In this document: one piece after another, positions 9,389 through 18,634 of the stretch
Numbering within the stretch: the stretch's first letter is position 1
Layout of the letters: every line of letters starts with the position of its first letter
Source: Rhizobium binae
GTDB lineage: Bacteria; Pseudomonadota; Alphaproteobacteria; Rhizobiales; Rhizobiaceae
DNA: 64,000 nt
Assembly (NCBI RefSeq): GCF_017357225.1
Contig: NZ_CP071604.1
Location: forward strand, 1,863,001 to 1,927,000
Direction of reading: 5' to 3'
Position numbers and translations under genes: made by a program
Notes under the pieces: model-generated
The model's input: the letters and a program-made list of their open reading frames with translations, nothing else
Told to the model about the DNA's origin: nothing
The model's database searches: none

Positions 9389-9883
9389 TCAGCGCGCGCC
9401 CTTGGCAATCGGCTCCTGGTAGGTGAAGCCCATATCCCAAGGGAAGTAGATCCAGGTGTCCTGGCTCACCTCGGTGATGAAGGTGTCCACGGTCGGCACG
9501 CCCTTCGGCTTGGCATAGACGCAGGCAAAATGCGCCTTGGGCAGCATGGTGCGCACCTGCGCGGCGGTCTTGCCGGTATCGGTGAGATCGTCGACGACAA
9601 GCACGCCTTCACCGCCGTTTTCCGCAAGCTCGGGCGCAATTCCCTTGAGCAGCACCATGTCGCCCTGGTTCACATAATCATGATAGGAGGCGATGCAGAC
9701 GGTTTCGATCAGGCGGATGTTCAGTTCGCGCGAGATGATCGCGGCCGGAACGAGGCCGCCACGGGTGATGCAGACGATCGCCTTGAACGTCTGGTCGAGG
9801 CCGGCAAGCCGCCAGGCAAGCGCGCGCGCATCGCGGTGGAACTGATCCCAGGAAACGGGAAAGGCTTTATCGGGAAGGGACAT
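9389..9883 (-). CDS. gpt: Xanthine (hypoxanthine/guanine) phosphoribosyltransferase
   Basis: 164 aa from ATG 9883; the frame extends upstream but that part is not protein-like for this family. The enzyme salvages xanthine and guanine by joining them to PRPP to give XMP and GMP. The PRPP-binding loop [11 protein letters not shown] is at residues 95-105, and WIYFPWD near 144-150 is the usual base-recognition end. Slightly longer than the E. coli enzyme (152 aa). No operon partner is obvious: the next gene on the same strand is 200 bases upstream. Confidence 0.93.
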
Positions 9884-10083
9884 CGGGCTGCTCCGCGGCA
9901 TGATAAAGATGACACGCCGTTTGCCGGCGACCGGACGGGCTTGCAGCGGCGATCGGCAAAACAGGAAATCGCGCGAGCCGGAACTGCGCGAAATCGGCCG
10001 AGGCTCGAAGCCCTCATCGGTCGCTGCAATTAGCGGGATTTGCCGGCAAAAGGCAAGAGCGGCCAACTATTCCGGCAAGAGGC

Positions 10084-10926
10084 TCAACGCGACAGCAGCG
10101 TCAGCGCCGTCATCGATTGCAGCAAACTCCTCGTCGTGCCGCCGAAGATCAATTCCCAGAGCCAGGAATGGGTATAGGCGCCCATCACGAGAAGATCGAT
10201 GCTGTCGTCGGAAAGCCGGTTCTCGATGACATGCGAGGTGTTCTTATCAACGCTTCGGGCGGTCGAAAGCGTCGTCTTCACGCCGTGGCGGGCCAGTGTC
10301 GCGGCGATCTCGGCGCCTGCGGTCAGCGGCGATTGCAGTGCCGTCTCGGCCGGATCGACCGAAAAGATCTCGACCTCCTCGGCCGCTTTCAGGAACGGCA
10401 TCGCGTCAAAGGTTGCGCGCGCCGCCTCCTTCGAACCGTTCCACGCGATCAGCACGCGCTTGATCGGCTTCGGCTGGCGGATGATATAGGGGATCATCAG
10501 CACCGGCCGCCCGGTTTCGAAGAGGAAGTCCCCGACGTCGACATGGCTGTCGGAGGGGTTGGCCGGGTCGGCCTGCGAAGCGATCAGGAGATCGGCGCTG
10601 CGGGCGCTGTCGATTAGCGGCGCCGAGCCGTAGCCGGTCGATGTGGCAAAGCTGCGCCATTCGGAGGAGGCGCCGGCGGCCTGCGCTTTGGCGCGGAATA
10701 TTCCTTCGACGGCGGTCGTTTCGGCATGCGCCATGTCTTGCAGCGCCTGCACGGCGACCGGATCGGGGATTTCCATCGGCGCCACCAGCGGCATGGCGGA
10801 GATGTTCTCGGCATGAAGTCCGATGACATGAGCACCACTTTCGGCGGCAATGGCAAAGGCGAAATCGGCAACGGTGGCGCTATTGTCTCTCGTATCGATA
10901 ATGGCGAGAATGGTTTTGTAAGACAT
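10084..10926 (-). CDS. Universal stress protein, tandem UspA domains
   Basis: 280 aa from ATG 10926, with AAGGAG seven bases upstream. Two UspA-like halves are visible: the first begins MSYKTILAIIDTR, the second begins near residue 150 at IKRVLIAWNGS and ends with a MGAYTHSW...GGTTRSLL segment, the nucleotide-binding signature of the ATP-binding class. Proteins of this kind help survival in growth arrest or low oxygen. A FixK/FNR-type box lies 68 bases upstream of the start, suggesting induction under microaerobic conditions, which in rhizobia includes the nodule. Transcribed alone. Confidence 0.92.
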   Translation of the reverse strand: MSYKTILAIIDTRDNSATVADFAFAIAAESGAHVIGLHAENISAMPLVAPMEIPDPVAVQALQDMAHAETTAVEGIFRAKAQAAGASSEWRSFATSTGYGSAPLIDSARSADLLIASQADPANPSDSHVDVGDFLFETGRPVLMIPYIIRQPKPIKRVLIAWNGSKEAARATFDAMPFLKAAEEVEIFSVDPAETALQSPLTAGAEIAATLARHGVKTTLSTARSVDKNTSHVIENRLSDDSIDLLVMGAYTHSWLWELIFGGTTRSLLQSMTALTLLSR

Positions 10927-10993
10927 ATCAATTCTCCTTGCGCTGAAATGGCTGGCGCGAGCGAAGGAATGCACCGGACCCTTCTCCTGTTCC

Positions 10994-11007
10994 TTGACTG
11001 ATATCAA
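10994..11007 (-). promoter_or_regulatory. FixK/FNR-type box upstream of the universal stress gene
   Basis: On the minus strand the site reads TTGAT-ATCA-GTCAA, matching the FNR/FixK consensus TTGA(T/C)-N4-(A/G)TCAA at every defined base. It is 68 bases upstream of the start codon of the universal stress gene, about where an activator site centred near -40 would fall. Confidence 0.65.
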
Positions 11008-11031
11008 GGATGGCCAGTTCCCGTGCTGTCC

Positions 11032-11808
11032 TCAAGCCTCGGCGGAATGATTTTTGACGACCTCCTTTCTCCGGCGGATCGCGTCGATCATCGCATGCAC
11101 CTCGGCGCCGGCCGCATCGATCACCGCCTGCGCGCGGCCGCGCACGACGATCTCGGTCGAAAATTTCTGGCCGATATAACGCGGGTAGGAACCGATGCTG
11201 GTGTCCGGATGGGCTTTCTGAATTGCGGCAAGCGGCGTGCCGATGTCGCCTTCGCCGTAAGGGCAGGCGATGGCGAGCGAGAGCACCGGCGTGCCGGTTC
11301 GAAGCGTCGGCAGCACATTGTCGACCATCGCCTGGAAGACCTGCGGCACGCCGGCCATGACATAGACGTTGCCGATGATGAAGCCCGGCGCGGTCGAGAC
11401 CGGATTGGCGATATGGGCAGCCCCGCGCGGCATGCGCGCCATCCGCTGGCGCGCCTCGGTGAATTCCATTTCGCGGCGACGGTACATCTCGGCAAGCAGC
11501 GTCATCGCCGCCTCATCATATTCGCAGGGCAGGCCGAACGCCTTGGAGATCGCATCGGCGGTGATGTCGTCATGCGTCGGCCCGATGCCGCCCGAGGTGA
11601 AGACATAGTCATATCGGGCGCGAAGCGCGTTCAGCGCTTCGACGATCGCCTCCTCGTCGTCGGCGACGATGCGCACCTCCTTGAGATCGATGCCGGAAAG
11701 GGTAAGGAGCTCGGCGAGGTGACCGATATTCTTGTCCTTGGTGCGACCGGAAAGCAGCTCGTCGCCGATGGCGAGCATGGCGGCGGTGACGACGGTGTCA
11801 TGGCTCAT
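11032..11808 (-). CDS. CinA-like / MoCF domain protein (molybdopterin-binding fold)
   Basis: 258 aa from ATG 11808. The N-terminal 170 residues are a MoaB/MogA-type fold: GDELLSG at 15-21 and the TSGGIGPTHDD loop at 71-81. It lacks the C-terminal nicotinamide-nucleotide amidase domain of full-length CinA. Stand-alone proteins of this type are usually annotated as competence/damage-inducible or molybdopterin-binding, with unproven substrate, and some hydrolyse ADP-ribose-type pyrophosphates. It is transcribed toward the universal stress gene, but the FixK box between them suggests separate control. Confidence 0.85.
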   Translation of the reverse strand: MSHDTVVTAAMLAIGDELLSGRTKDKNIGHLAELLTLSGIDLKEVRIVADDEEAIVEALNALRARYDYVFTSGGIGPTHDDITADAISKAFGLPCEYDEAAMTLLAEMYRRREMEFTEARQRMARMPRGAAHIANPVSTAPGFIIGNVYVMAGVPQVFQAMVDNVLPTLRTGTPVLSLAIACPYGEGDIGTPLAAIQKAHPDTSIGSYPRYIGQKFSTEIVVRGRAQAVIDAAGAEVHAMIDAIRRRKEVVKNHSAEA

Positions 11809-12069
11809 TGGGTGTTCCGTGATGTGAAGCTGGTCAATAGGTAGCGCCCTGCGGCGGTATTGCAAACACTCGAAGACGAAGTGGAAAAGTGTAAGCGGTT
11901 TTTTGAAACGACCGATACGTCACGTTCGGCGATATCAAAACCGCAAGTGAATTTTCGTCTACAGGTGTTGAACACTGAGTTCTTCGCCGTTGGGCTGCGT
12001 CCGGCCGTTGGGGCTGGTAGAAGTCCACCGGTCACGAAATTCACCCACTGTTCCCAAGGAGAATAGAAG

Positions 12070-12666
12070 ATGGCGAAAGTTCTCGTTCTTTATTACTCGG
12101 CTTACGGCCATATCGAAACCATGGCCTATGCCGTCGCCGAAGGCGCGGAATCGGCCGGCGCCGACGTCACCGTCAAGCGCGTTCCGGAATTGGTTCCGGA
12201 AGACGTCGCCAAGGCATCCCATTACAAGGTCGATCAGGCCGCCCCGATCGCCACCGTCGACGAACTGGCGGATTATGACGCGATCATCGTCGGCGCCGGC
12301 ACCCGCTTCGGCACGGTCGCCTCGCAGATGCGCAATTTCTGGGATCAGACGGGCGGCCTCTGGTTCGCCGGCAAGCTGGTCGGCAAGATCGGTTCGGTCT
12401 TCACCTCTTCGGCAACCCAGCACGGCGGCCAGGAATCGACCATCCTCGGCTTCATCCCTACCTTCTTGCACCAGGGCATGGTCGTTGCCGGCCTGCCTTA
12501 CGCCTTCCAGGGCCAGATGGGCACCGAGGAAGTCAAGGGCGGCTCGCCCTACGGCGCGTCAACCATCACCAACGGCGACGGCTCGCGCCAGCCTTCCGAG
12601 ATCGAACTGGAAGGCGCGAAATACCAGGGCGCTCACATCGCCAAGCTTGCTGCCAAGCTTGCCTGA
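12070..12666 (+). CDS. wrbA: NAD(P)H:quinone oxidoreductase, type IV (WrbA)
   Basis: 198 aa from ATG 12070 with AAGGAG upstream. A flavodoxin-like FMN enzyme that reduces quinones by two electrons, limiting radical formation. The FMN phosphate loop [12 protein letters not shown] is at residues 8-19, and [13 protein letters not shown] and TQHGGQE carry the usual flavin contacts. Full length for the family. A terminator hairpin follows. A damaged second copy of its 3' half is found 2.8 kb downstream, after a SARP-type regulator gene. Confidence 0.95.
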   Translation: MAKVLVLYYSAYGHIETMAYAVAEGAESAGADVTVKRVPELVPEDVAKASHYKVDQAAPIATVDELADYDAIIVGAGTRFGTVASQMRNFWDQTGGLWFAGKLVGKIGSVFTSSATQHGGQESTILGFIPTFLHQGMVVAGLPYAFQGQMGTEEVKGGSPYGASTITNGDGSRQPSEIELEGAKYQGAHIAKLAAKLA

Positions 12667-12684
12667 TCTTTGATGTCGGAACGA

Positions 12685-12721
12685 AAGAGGCGTGGTGGGT
12701 GCGAACCCACCGCGTCTTTTT
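12685..12721 (+). terminator. Intrinsic terminator after wrbA
   Basis: AGGCGTGGTGGGT and ACCCACCGCGTCT pair around a GCGA loop (one mismatch), followed by TTTTT at 12717-12721. It is 19 bases after the wrbA stop codon. Confidence 0.8.
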
Positions 12722-12847
12722 GTTATCCCTGAGGAACTGGCGGCCCAATGGCGTGACAACGGCCTTTACGGCGCCTGTTTGGTGCAGGGACCGCGAGCGG
12801 TAATCTCAGCCGCTGTCCAGCGCGGCGCCTCTAAAGTCTATGCGCGT

Positions 12848-13066
12848 TTAGCCATCATAGTGGCCCGAAAGGGCGGCCTCGGCAGACTTAACAACCACAG
12901 CTATATTCACGCCCTTCGTCAAAATTGTCCCGGTCGAGCGAAGATCGGTCACCACTTTCAGATCGCCCGATTTGGGCTCCGGGAGAGGAACAACAGTGCC
13001 GTTGTCCAGATCAGCGATCCAGAGCCCGTCCCGACCTTCAATGCTAATAACAACAACGGTAGTCAT
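12848..13066 (-). CDS. Hypothetical 72-aa protein downstream of the SARP regulator
   Basis: ATG 13066 is preceded by GGAGGAAAAAAT, a strong ribosome site. The product begins MTTVVVISIEGRDGLWIADL and looks like a small beta-rich cytoplasmic domain, with no signal peptide or membrane segment. It starts 24 bases after the stop of the large regulator gene on the same strand, so it is probably co-transcribed. I do not recognise the family. It may assist or modulate the regulator, or be the gene it serves; this is inference from position. Confidence 0.6.
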   Translation of the reverse strand: MTTVVVISIEGRDGLWIADLDNGTVVPLPEPKSGDLKVVTDLRSTGTILTKGVNIAVVVKSAEAALSGHYDG

Positions 13067-13090
13067 ATTTTTTCCTCCAACGATTGATGT

Positions 13091-15019
13091 TTAAAATCCA
13101 GCTTTCTTCAGGCCTTCACGATAAAGATCTTTATGCCATTGTTCTTTACTTGGAACCGCAGACAACCATTTGTCCACATCGAAGTCCGGGTTGCCTTCGC
13201 GAAACCTCCTGACGAAAACCCGAGCTTTGTCCTGACGGCCCAACATCGCCCAGCTCGCGGCTGATAGCCTGTCCGCCAGACTCGGATCGGCCATTTGCCC
13301 AATGTAATCCAGGGAATCTTCAAAATCCCCGAGGGCGAAATTTGCTCCCGCCGCGGTCCAAAAATAGGTGTCGGGAGCAAGCGGGTTCAACTCGATGGCT
13401 CGCTCGATCTTTCGCAAGGCCATGGCGGGGAGCGAGCAATGAACCAACGTGTCTGCGTAGTCGGCTATCACGTCGGCGTAATGTGGAGCAAGGCTCTCCG
13501 CCACTTCCATCGCCTCGGCGCTTTCGTCAAATGCGCCCTGCAACAGTTTGGCGACCCCGAACTCGCGATACCCGTCGGCGAAGTCCGAACGCGTCGCGGT
13601 GGCCTGCCTTGCCAAAGTCTCCGCCGTTTGCAAAAGCTCGATATCACCTCGGGCGGTCAGCAACCATTCCTTCGAGTAGGTCCGCGCCATCGAACTCAGC
13701 GCGGGTGCAAAATCAGGGCTGACGCCGAGGGCGGCTTTCATTTCTTTACGCGCACGCCGCAGGTTCGGAAGCGTCAACCGCGTCAGATGCCGCCTGCCGA
13801 CAAGATAGTGATGATAAGCGACTGGGTTCAGATCTTCGCGCAACGCCTCGTGGCGTTCAATTTCACTACACACGGAAAGCGCGATCCGTCGGGCGACGGT
13901 TCTCCGGTCTTTGACCAGAGCCATTTGGTCGATGTTGAATCTTTCCGCCCAAACAATTTGATTTTGGTCGAAAAAGATCAGTTGGGCGAACAGGGTGACT
14001 TCATCGCCCGTATTGCTGATCCGGGTGTCGAGGATATAATTGACGCAATGCCTTTCAAAGAAGGCCTTCTGCGTCTCCAGCTGGTGGCCGATTTGAACCG
14101 CCGAATACGGCGCTATGACCTCTAGGCTGTTGAAGGCGCAAAATCCGATTGTGATATCTTCGATCAAAGACGCGGCTAGAAAACCGGCTTGGGGTCGGAC
14201 TGATTGATTCTTGGGCGGAAGCAGCACCAGGCGGGGAATTGCAATCCGGATATCTTGGGGTTCAAGGACTGCGGCCGCGAGTTTCGGCTGTGAAGACGCT
14301 TGTGTCGGGCCGAGCGAATTTCCGCCACCGTCATCGGATCTCGTGCGCGCCGCGATCCCTCGCAAAATCGCATTCCGCCGCTGTTCAAAGTAGGTCCGAA
14401 GGGACGCAACTTCCTCTTCCGCCTGGAATATCTCTATGAGCATTTGCAGCGTATTTGGATCCTTCGGCTCCGTCCGAAAGAGAATCACTGCAGCTTTCTT
14501 CAGGAGTTCGATTTCCTTCGGCGACTGCGCCAGTCGGGACGCCGTTTTCAACGTATTTCCGAGGAGCGCGATATGGCAATTTTCGCGCTCGGCGAGCCAC
14601 CGTTGAAACCGGCGGCTATGACTGTGAACCCGCCCCAGAAAAGGCTGGTCCATGAGCTTCACGAGTCGCTTAAGCCGCGAGAACGGTTCAACCCCTTCCT
14701 CCGTCTCGGATAACAGAATGTCGGAAGACAGAGACTCCCTATCAAGGGTGACCATGTTACCCTGGGATGAAAGGAAATTAATTCCGAGTTCAATTTGACG
14801 GGCCTTCATTCTCGAAATCAACTTACGCAAAGTCGCAAGCGTATCGTCCCTATCGGCGTCGCCCCACAGAAAGCTGACCAATGTTGTTCGATCCGCGGAC
14901 CCTTCATCGGTTGTAAGCAAATATGCGAGAAGCAACAGGCCTTTCTCGGGAAGCGCTACATCATTCCCGTCTCCGTCAACGAGCTGCAACCTACCGAATG
15001 TCTTGAGTACAAAAGCCAT
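13091..15019 (-). CDS. SARP-type transcriptional regulator with bacterial transcriptional activation domain and TPR repeats
   Basis: 642 aa from ATG 15019 with AAAGGG seven bases upstream. Residues 1-90 form an OmpR-like winged-helix domain (FGRLQLVDGDG, LLLAYLL, TLRKLISRMK), followed by a helical BTAD region to about 250. A central segment beginning IPRLVLLPP near residue 260 resembles the TolB/FlgO-like module found in rhizobial adenylate-cyclase-style regulators, and several TPR-like repeats occupy about 405-600. No receiver or cyclase catalytic domain is seen. Such proteins activate nearby targets; the only close candidate is the 72-aa gene after it. It sits between wrbA and a decayed wrbA copy, suggesting it arrived with a rearrangement. 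Confidence 0.8.
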   Translation of the reverse strand: MAFVLKTFGRLQLVDGDGNDVALPEKGLLLLAYLLTTDEGSADRTTLVSFLWGDADRDDTLATLRKLISRMKARQIELGINFLSSQGNMVTLDRESLSSDILLSETEEGVEPFSRLKRLVKLMDQPFLGRVHSHSRRFQRWLAERENCHIALLGNTLKTASRLAQSPKEIELLKKAAVILFRTEPKDPNTLQMLIEIFQAEEEVASLRTYFEQRRNAILRGIAARTRSDDGGGNSLGPTQASSQPKLAAAVLEPQDIRIAIPRLVLLPPKNQSVRPQAGFLAASLIEDITIGFCAFNSLEVIAPYSAVQIGHQLETQKAFFERHCVNYILDTRISNTGDEVTLFAQLIFFDQNQIVWAERFNIDQMALVKDRRTVARRIALSVCSEIERHEALREDLNPVAYHHYLVGRRHLTRLTLPNLRRARKEMKAALGVSPDFAPALSSMARTYSKEWLLTARGDIELLQTAETLARQATATRSDFADGYREFGVAKLLQGAFDESAEAMEVAESLAPHYADVIADYADTLVHCSLPAMALRKIERAIELNPLAPDTYFWTAAGANFALGDFEDSLDYIGQMADPSLADRLSAASWAMLGRQDKARVFVRRFREGNPDFDVDKWLSAVPSKEQWHKDLYREGLKKAGF

Positions 15020-15446
15020 TTTGCCCTTTAAGCCACCCACGGCCCGGCGTTTATATGAAGTGCAGTTTGCGTATTCTACCAGCAGAAGCCGCAAACGATG
15101 TCCTTGCGCCGGAACTTTGTCCCACTATGCTACGAAATTCAACAAGCTCATACGTGGTAGAGGTTATGCTATGATTTCTAGGCTAACTAACCAGGACAGA
15201 GCTGGCGTTTGGGATCACCTTCTTGCTGCGGTTTCAAGACGTTACAATGGGGACGCGGCGCAGGCGCGCATCCGAATCCTGGCCGCGCGGCGATCAAAGC
15301 TGTTACCGGGGCAGCGCAATCGAGGCTCACCTACATCAGCGGCGCCAGAGATGACATTCATGCTGAAACCTTTGCGCGTCCGCTTCTCGCTCATCTGCGA
15401 GAGTTGCTTTTTATTGAACCGCCCCACGACGCGCATGCCCTGGACA
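15020..15446. other. Gene-poor stretch between the SARP regulator and the wrbA fragment
   Basis: About 430 bases with no convincing gene. Short frames exist on both strands but none has a ribosome site joined to protein-like sequence. The part just before 15019 should hold the promoter of the regulator gene; I could not single out a -35/-10 pair with confidence. Confidence 0.4.
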
Positions 15447-15728
15447 CCTCTGGTTCGCCGGCAAGCCTGGTCGGCAAGATCGGTTCGGTCTTCACCTCTT
15501 CGGCAACCCAGCACGGCTGCCAGGAATCGACCATCCTCGGCTTCATCCCCACCTTCCTGCACCAGGGCATGGTCGTTGCCGGCCTGCCTTACGCCTCCCA
15601 GGGCCAGATGAGCACCGAGGAAGTCAAGGGCGGCTCGCCCTACGGCGCGTCAACCATCACCAACGGCGACGGCTCGCGCCAGACTTCCGAGATCCGGGCG
15701 CTCAGATCGCCAAGCTTGCCTCATCTTA
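15447..15728 (+). pseudogene. Decayed partial duplicate of wrbA (3' half)
   Basis: From CCTCTGGTTCGCCGG onward this matches the intact wrbA (12357 onward) with about six substitutions in 245 bases. It lacks the first 95 codons, has a one-base insertion in GCAAGCCTGG that shifts the frame, and two deletions near the 3' end (about 23 and 13 bases). No FMN phosphate loop remains, so no functional product is expected. High similarity suggests a recent duplication. Confidence 0.9.
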
Positions 15729-15915
15729 ATGCCGAAATGATCAAGGGGCGGCAGCCGTGGCTTGCTGCGCCTCTTCCGTTGTCTGCCTGCGCCTTGAGAC
15801 TTGAGCAGAACAGCTATGGGTGAGCGCCCCTGCCTTGTTCGTGCGATAAGAAGCCTGATATAGGCGATGGCGCGCGGCTCAATATTGAGTCGCGCGTTGC
15901 ATGGATCCAAAAGCA

Positions 15916-16001
15916 GGCCGCTTGCCGAAATTGGTAGACGGAAGGCACTTAAAATGCCTCGGGCTACGCCCGTGCGGGTTCGATTCCCGCAGCGGCCACC
16001 A
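15916..16001 (+). tRNA. tRNA-Leu(UAA), CCA encoded
   Basis: The acceptor arms GGCCGCT (15916-15922) and AGCGGCC (15991-15997) pair, followed by discriminator A and CCA. The anticodon stem AGGCA/TGCCT carries the loop CTTAAAA with anticodon TAA, reading Leu TTA codons. The long variable arm CGGGCTACGCCCG is typical of class II tRNA-Leu, and the T arm GCGGGTTCGATTCCCGC is canonical. tRNA genes often mark island borders; no integrase is visible nearby. Confidence 0.96.
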
Positions 16002-16300
16002 TCAAATAGATTTGAGGGCCTCAGCCGACACGCTCAACGTCACGGCTTGTAATGACAAGACACTGCCATTGGTACATAACCTCAAGGTTCCGGATTGCAG
16101 TCTCACAGTTTACAAGCTATGGCGGTCCAAAAGCGACAATGCGGTTGGGTGGACGTGCAAATCTCCTACAATTTTCAGTGTTACCCTATGTTCAGCCGAA
16201 TTTCCGCCGCCCGGATACGTTCCAGTCAGGTCGCTCGCGCGCTCGCGTTCATGCAGCCAGTGAAGCGGAGAAGCGCACCAGCCGGGAGTAGCATCAGGCC
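16002..16300. other. Gap between tRNA-Leu and the membrane protein
   Basis: About 300 bases with no gene I can support. No clear repeat of the tRNA 3' end (an attachment-site signature) is seen here. Confidence 0.4.
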
Positions 16301-18295
16301 ATGACCGTCCTTGCCGCCTGGCTTGCCGTGGTCGCGATTTTACTCTTCGGCCTCACCCTGCATCGCGCCCTTGTGCTTCGATTGAATCGTGGCGTTAATC
16401 CACCCGTTCACGACGGCACGGACCTGCTCTTGAGCGGCGTATTGCCCGGACTTGCTCTCGTCGGTGGGTTGGCAACCGTGTTCGGGGCGATTCATTTGCT
16501 GCGCGTGGAGATCGTGTTGCCGGTCGTCGCCATTTTAATGGTCTGGCGCCGGAATGACTTGCTGGGTGTTCTTGTCGACCTGCGCAATTTGGCGATGGTG
16601 GGCGTGCGGGCGACTGCCAACGGCGATCCTTTTCCCCTGTTGGCCACTGCCGCATTTGTCGGTCTAGCGTGCATCATATCGATTACGGCGCTTTTCCCGG
16701 CGGGATCGGCCGACGTCTGGGCATTTCAAATTCCGCTCGCCCAAAGCATCGTTTCCCACGGCGGCTTTGTGACGCCGCAGATTGATAGTAATTTTTACGG
16801 AAACATACCGCTTTTCTTCAACCTGCTTTTCGCCTGCGTCTTGCTGTTCGTGGATCACTGGCTCGCGGCAGGTCTGATTAACGGAGCGATTTTCCTCGGA
16901 TTCCTGTTGTTGCTGGCAAGTTGCGCACCCCGCTGGCGGGCCGCCGGATTGTTGCTGGTTTTCCTCCTGATCGCGCTCCAGCCGTTTTTCACGCCGGGTG
17001 CTGCGGTTCCTTTGACAGATCTTCCGCGATCGTGTTTTTCGGTCGCGGCCGTCCTTTTTCTTTGGCGCTACTTTGAAACCTCGCGACCTTCGGAGCTCGT
17101 CTCCTGCGCTTTGGTCCTGGGTGGAGCCGTTGGCGGCAAATATACCGAGCTTCAAATGGTGGGGTTGATCGGCTTGGCGCTGTTGCCTTCGATCTGTCGC
17201 GGTAAATTGACATTGTCGCTGTTCCTGACATGCCTTGCCGCCTTTTTGTGCCTTGCAGGCTACTGGTACGCTAAAAACCTTATTGCGCTCGGCAACCCGA
17301 TCTATCCTTTCGTCTTCGGACATCCAGGACTTTCGGATGAATGGATGGCGCGCTATCGCCTCGACGTGGGACGTCCCTTTGATCCGGCAAACCGAGTTTT
17401 CGTCACGGATCTGATGACCCGTCGGGGCTGGCATGACTTTTTCTTCATCCTGCATGATTGGTTTCTGGATCGCAGACGGTACGCGATTGTCGCTCTCATC
17501 CTTATTATCGGCGGCCTGATCGTCTCGCCGAGAAGAATATTCGTGCTTGCCGCAATGACCGCCGCGATGTTCGTCATCTGGTATACTGTCATGTTCAACC
17601 ATATCCGATGGGCGACGCCGGCTTACCTGTTGTATTTTTCGACTGCCTACGTCGGCGCCATCTTGATCGCGGAGAGCATTGCGACGAGCAGAGCCGCTCA
17701 GTCCGATGGGCTGATGGCCGAAATATCAGCGCGGCTGCGAACCAGACACAAGGCTATCCAGGGGCATTTGTTCGTATTTGCCGTGGCGCTGATCGCTCTT
17801 GTTGTTTTTTGTTTTCCTGCCATCAGATATGTCTCCCGCCCCCATGGGCAACCCTATTCGTGGATGGAGCAGGGAGTGATGGATGTTCTGTTGGGCCGGC
17901 AGAAACTTGACGATTTTCTCGGCGCTCAGCGCGAAGGCTACATTCTCTACCGCTACATTGCGGCGAATGATTTGAGGACGGTTTTCCAACCGTTCGATAC
18001 GGGCAGCACTCTGTATGCAGCGGCCTATAATGGAGGACATGATAAGGGATGGTTGCTGCCGCCTTACAAATTTCCTGAATCTGACGCCGATGTGGATGCC
18101 TTTATCACGCGCAACAACATTCGTTACTTCATCCGGGTAACCGAAAAAAAGGAGCTATTGACTGACCGCATAGGCGCAGCCAAGTTCGTGTTGGCCGAGA
18201 AGACCATTTCGCGAATGCTGCCGAAGTCGACCTTGTTGCTGAAAGACGGATTTGGATGGGAATTGTATCGGTTCGACGGCTTCCCCGCGCAATAA
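16301..18295 (+). CDS. Large multi-pass membrane protein, GT-C glycosyltransferase-like
   Basis: 664 aa from ATG 16301. About a dozen hydrophobic segments span residues 1-510, followed by a soluble C-terminal domain of about 130 residues. The motif GNPIYPF near residue 330, after an aromatic YWYAKN segment, and an acidic loop after the first helices (SADVW near 145) resemble GT-C glycosyltransferases that use polyprenyl-phosphate sugars. The exact family is not recognised, and substrate cannot be guessed. It stands alone downstream of tRNA-Leu, with a 300-base gene-free gap before it, and may be part of an acquired segment. Confidence 0.7.
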   Translation: MTVLAAWLAVVAILLFGLTLHRALVLRLNRGVNPPVHDGTDLLLSGVLPGLALVGGLATVFGAIHLLRVEIVLPVVAILMVWRRNDLLGVLVDLRNLAMVGVRATANGDPFPLLATAAFVGLACIISITALFPAGSADVWAFQIPLAQSIVSHGGFVTPQIDSNFYGNIPLFFNLLFACVLLFVDHWLAAGLINGAIFLGFLLLLASCAPRWRAAGLLLVFLLIALQPFFTPGAAVPLTDLPRSCFSVAAVLFLWRYFETSRPSELVSCALVLGGAVGGKYTELQMVGLIGLALLPSICRGKLTLSLFLTCLAAFLCLAGYWYAKNLIALGNPIYPFVFGHPGLSDEWMARYRLDVGRPFDPANRVFVTDLMTRRGWHDFFFILHDWFLDRRRYAIVALILIIGGLIVSPRRIFVLAAMTAAMFVIWYTVMFNHIRWATPAYLLYFSTAYVGAILIAESIATSRAAQSDGLMAEISARLRTRHKAIQGHLFVFAVALIALVVFCFPAIRYVSRPHGQPYSWMEQGVMDVLLGRQKLDDFLGAQREGYILYRYIAANDLRTVFQPFDTGSTLYAAAYNGGHDKGWLLPPYKFPESDADVDAFITRNNIRYFIRVTEKKELLTDRIGAAKFVLAEKTISRMLPKSTLLLKDGFGWELYRFDGFPAQ

Positions 18296-18501
18296 TGGCG
18301 ACCTTCGCATCCGCATCAGTCCGTTAGCTAGGCGCTCCACGGGCACAGATGCGCCGCTTGCCTCGTCTGCCTTAACTTCATAATTCCATTGAATATGCGT
18401 GTATATCGCGCATAAATCGAGCAATCGCTTGACAAGCGCATTTTTAGTGCAAGCATTGCGCCGCGACAGTTGAGTAAGTGTTGTCTTGTGGGAGTAAGAC
18501 G

Positions 18502-18633
18502 ATGGTTTACGATTGGAGTGGAGCCAAGGTTCGGCGGGTCCGGATCTTCAAGGCCGGTGCAGCGCTTGTGCTGGGAACCGCGATGGCCGCAATACCGCTG
18601 CTCTGGTGGGCGATGCAATTGCGCGATTTCTAG
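18502..18633 (+). CDS. 43-aa single-pass membrane peptide
   Basis: ATG 18502 is preceded by GGGAGTAAGACG, a usable ribosome site; the stop TAG is at 18631-18633. The peptide has a basic N-terminal part (KVRRVRIFK) then one hydrophobic segment at about residues 19-39 ending WWAMQLRDF. Positive-inside topology would put the N-terminus in the cytoplasm. The stop codon runs directly into a long perfect hairpin, which fits a small independent transcription unit. Family unknown. Confidence 0.5.
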   Translation: MVYDWSGAKVRRVRIFKAGAALVLGTAMAAIPLLWWAMQLRDF

Positions 18634-18634
18634 A

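Noticed and set aside
15209..15823. A 204-codon frame covering the wrbA fragment
   Set aside because: It is the decayed wrbA copy read through unrelated upstream sequence; it lacks the cofactor loop and does not form a full protein.
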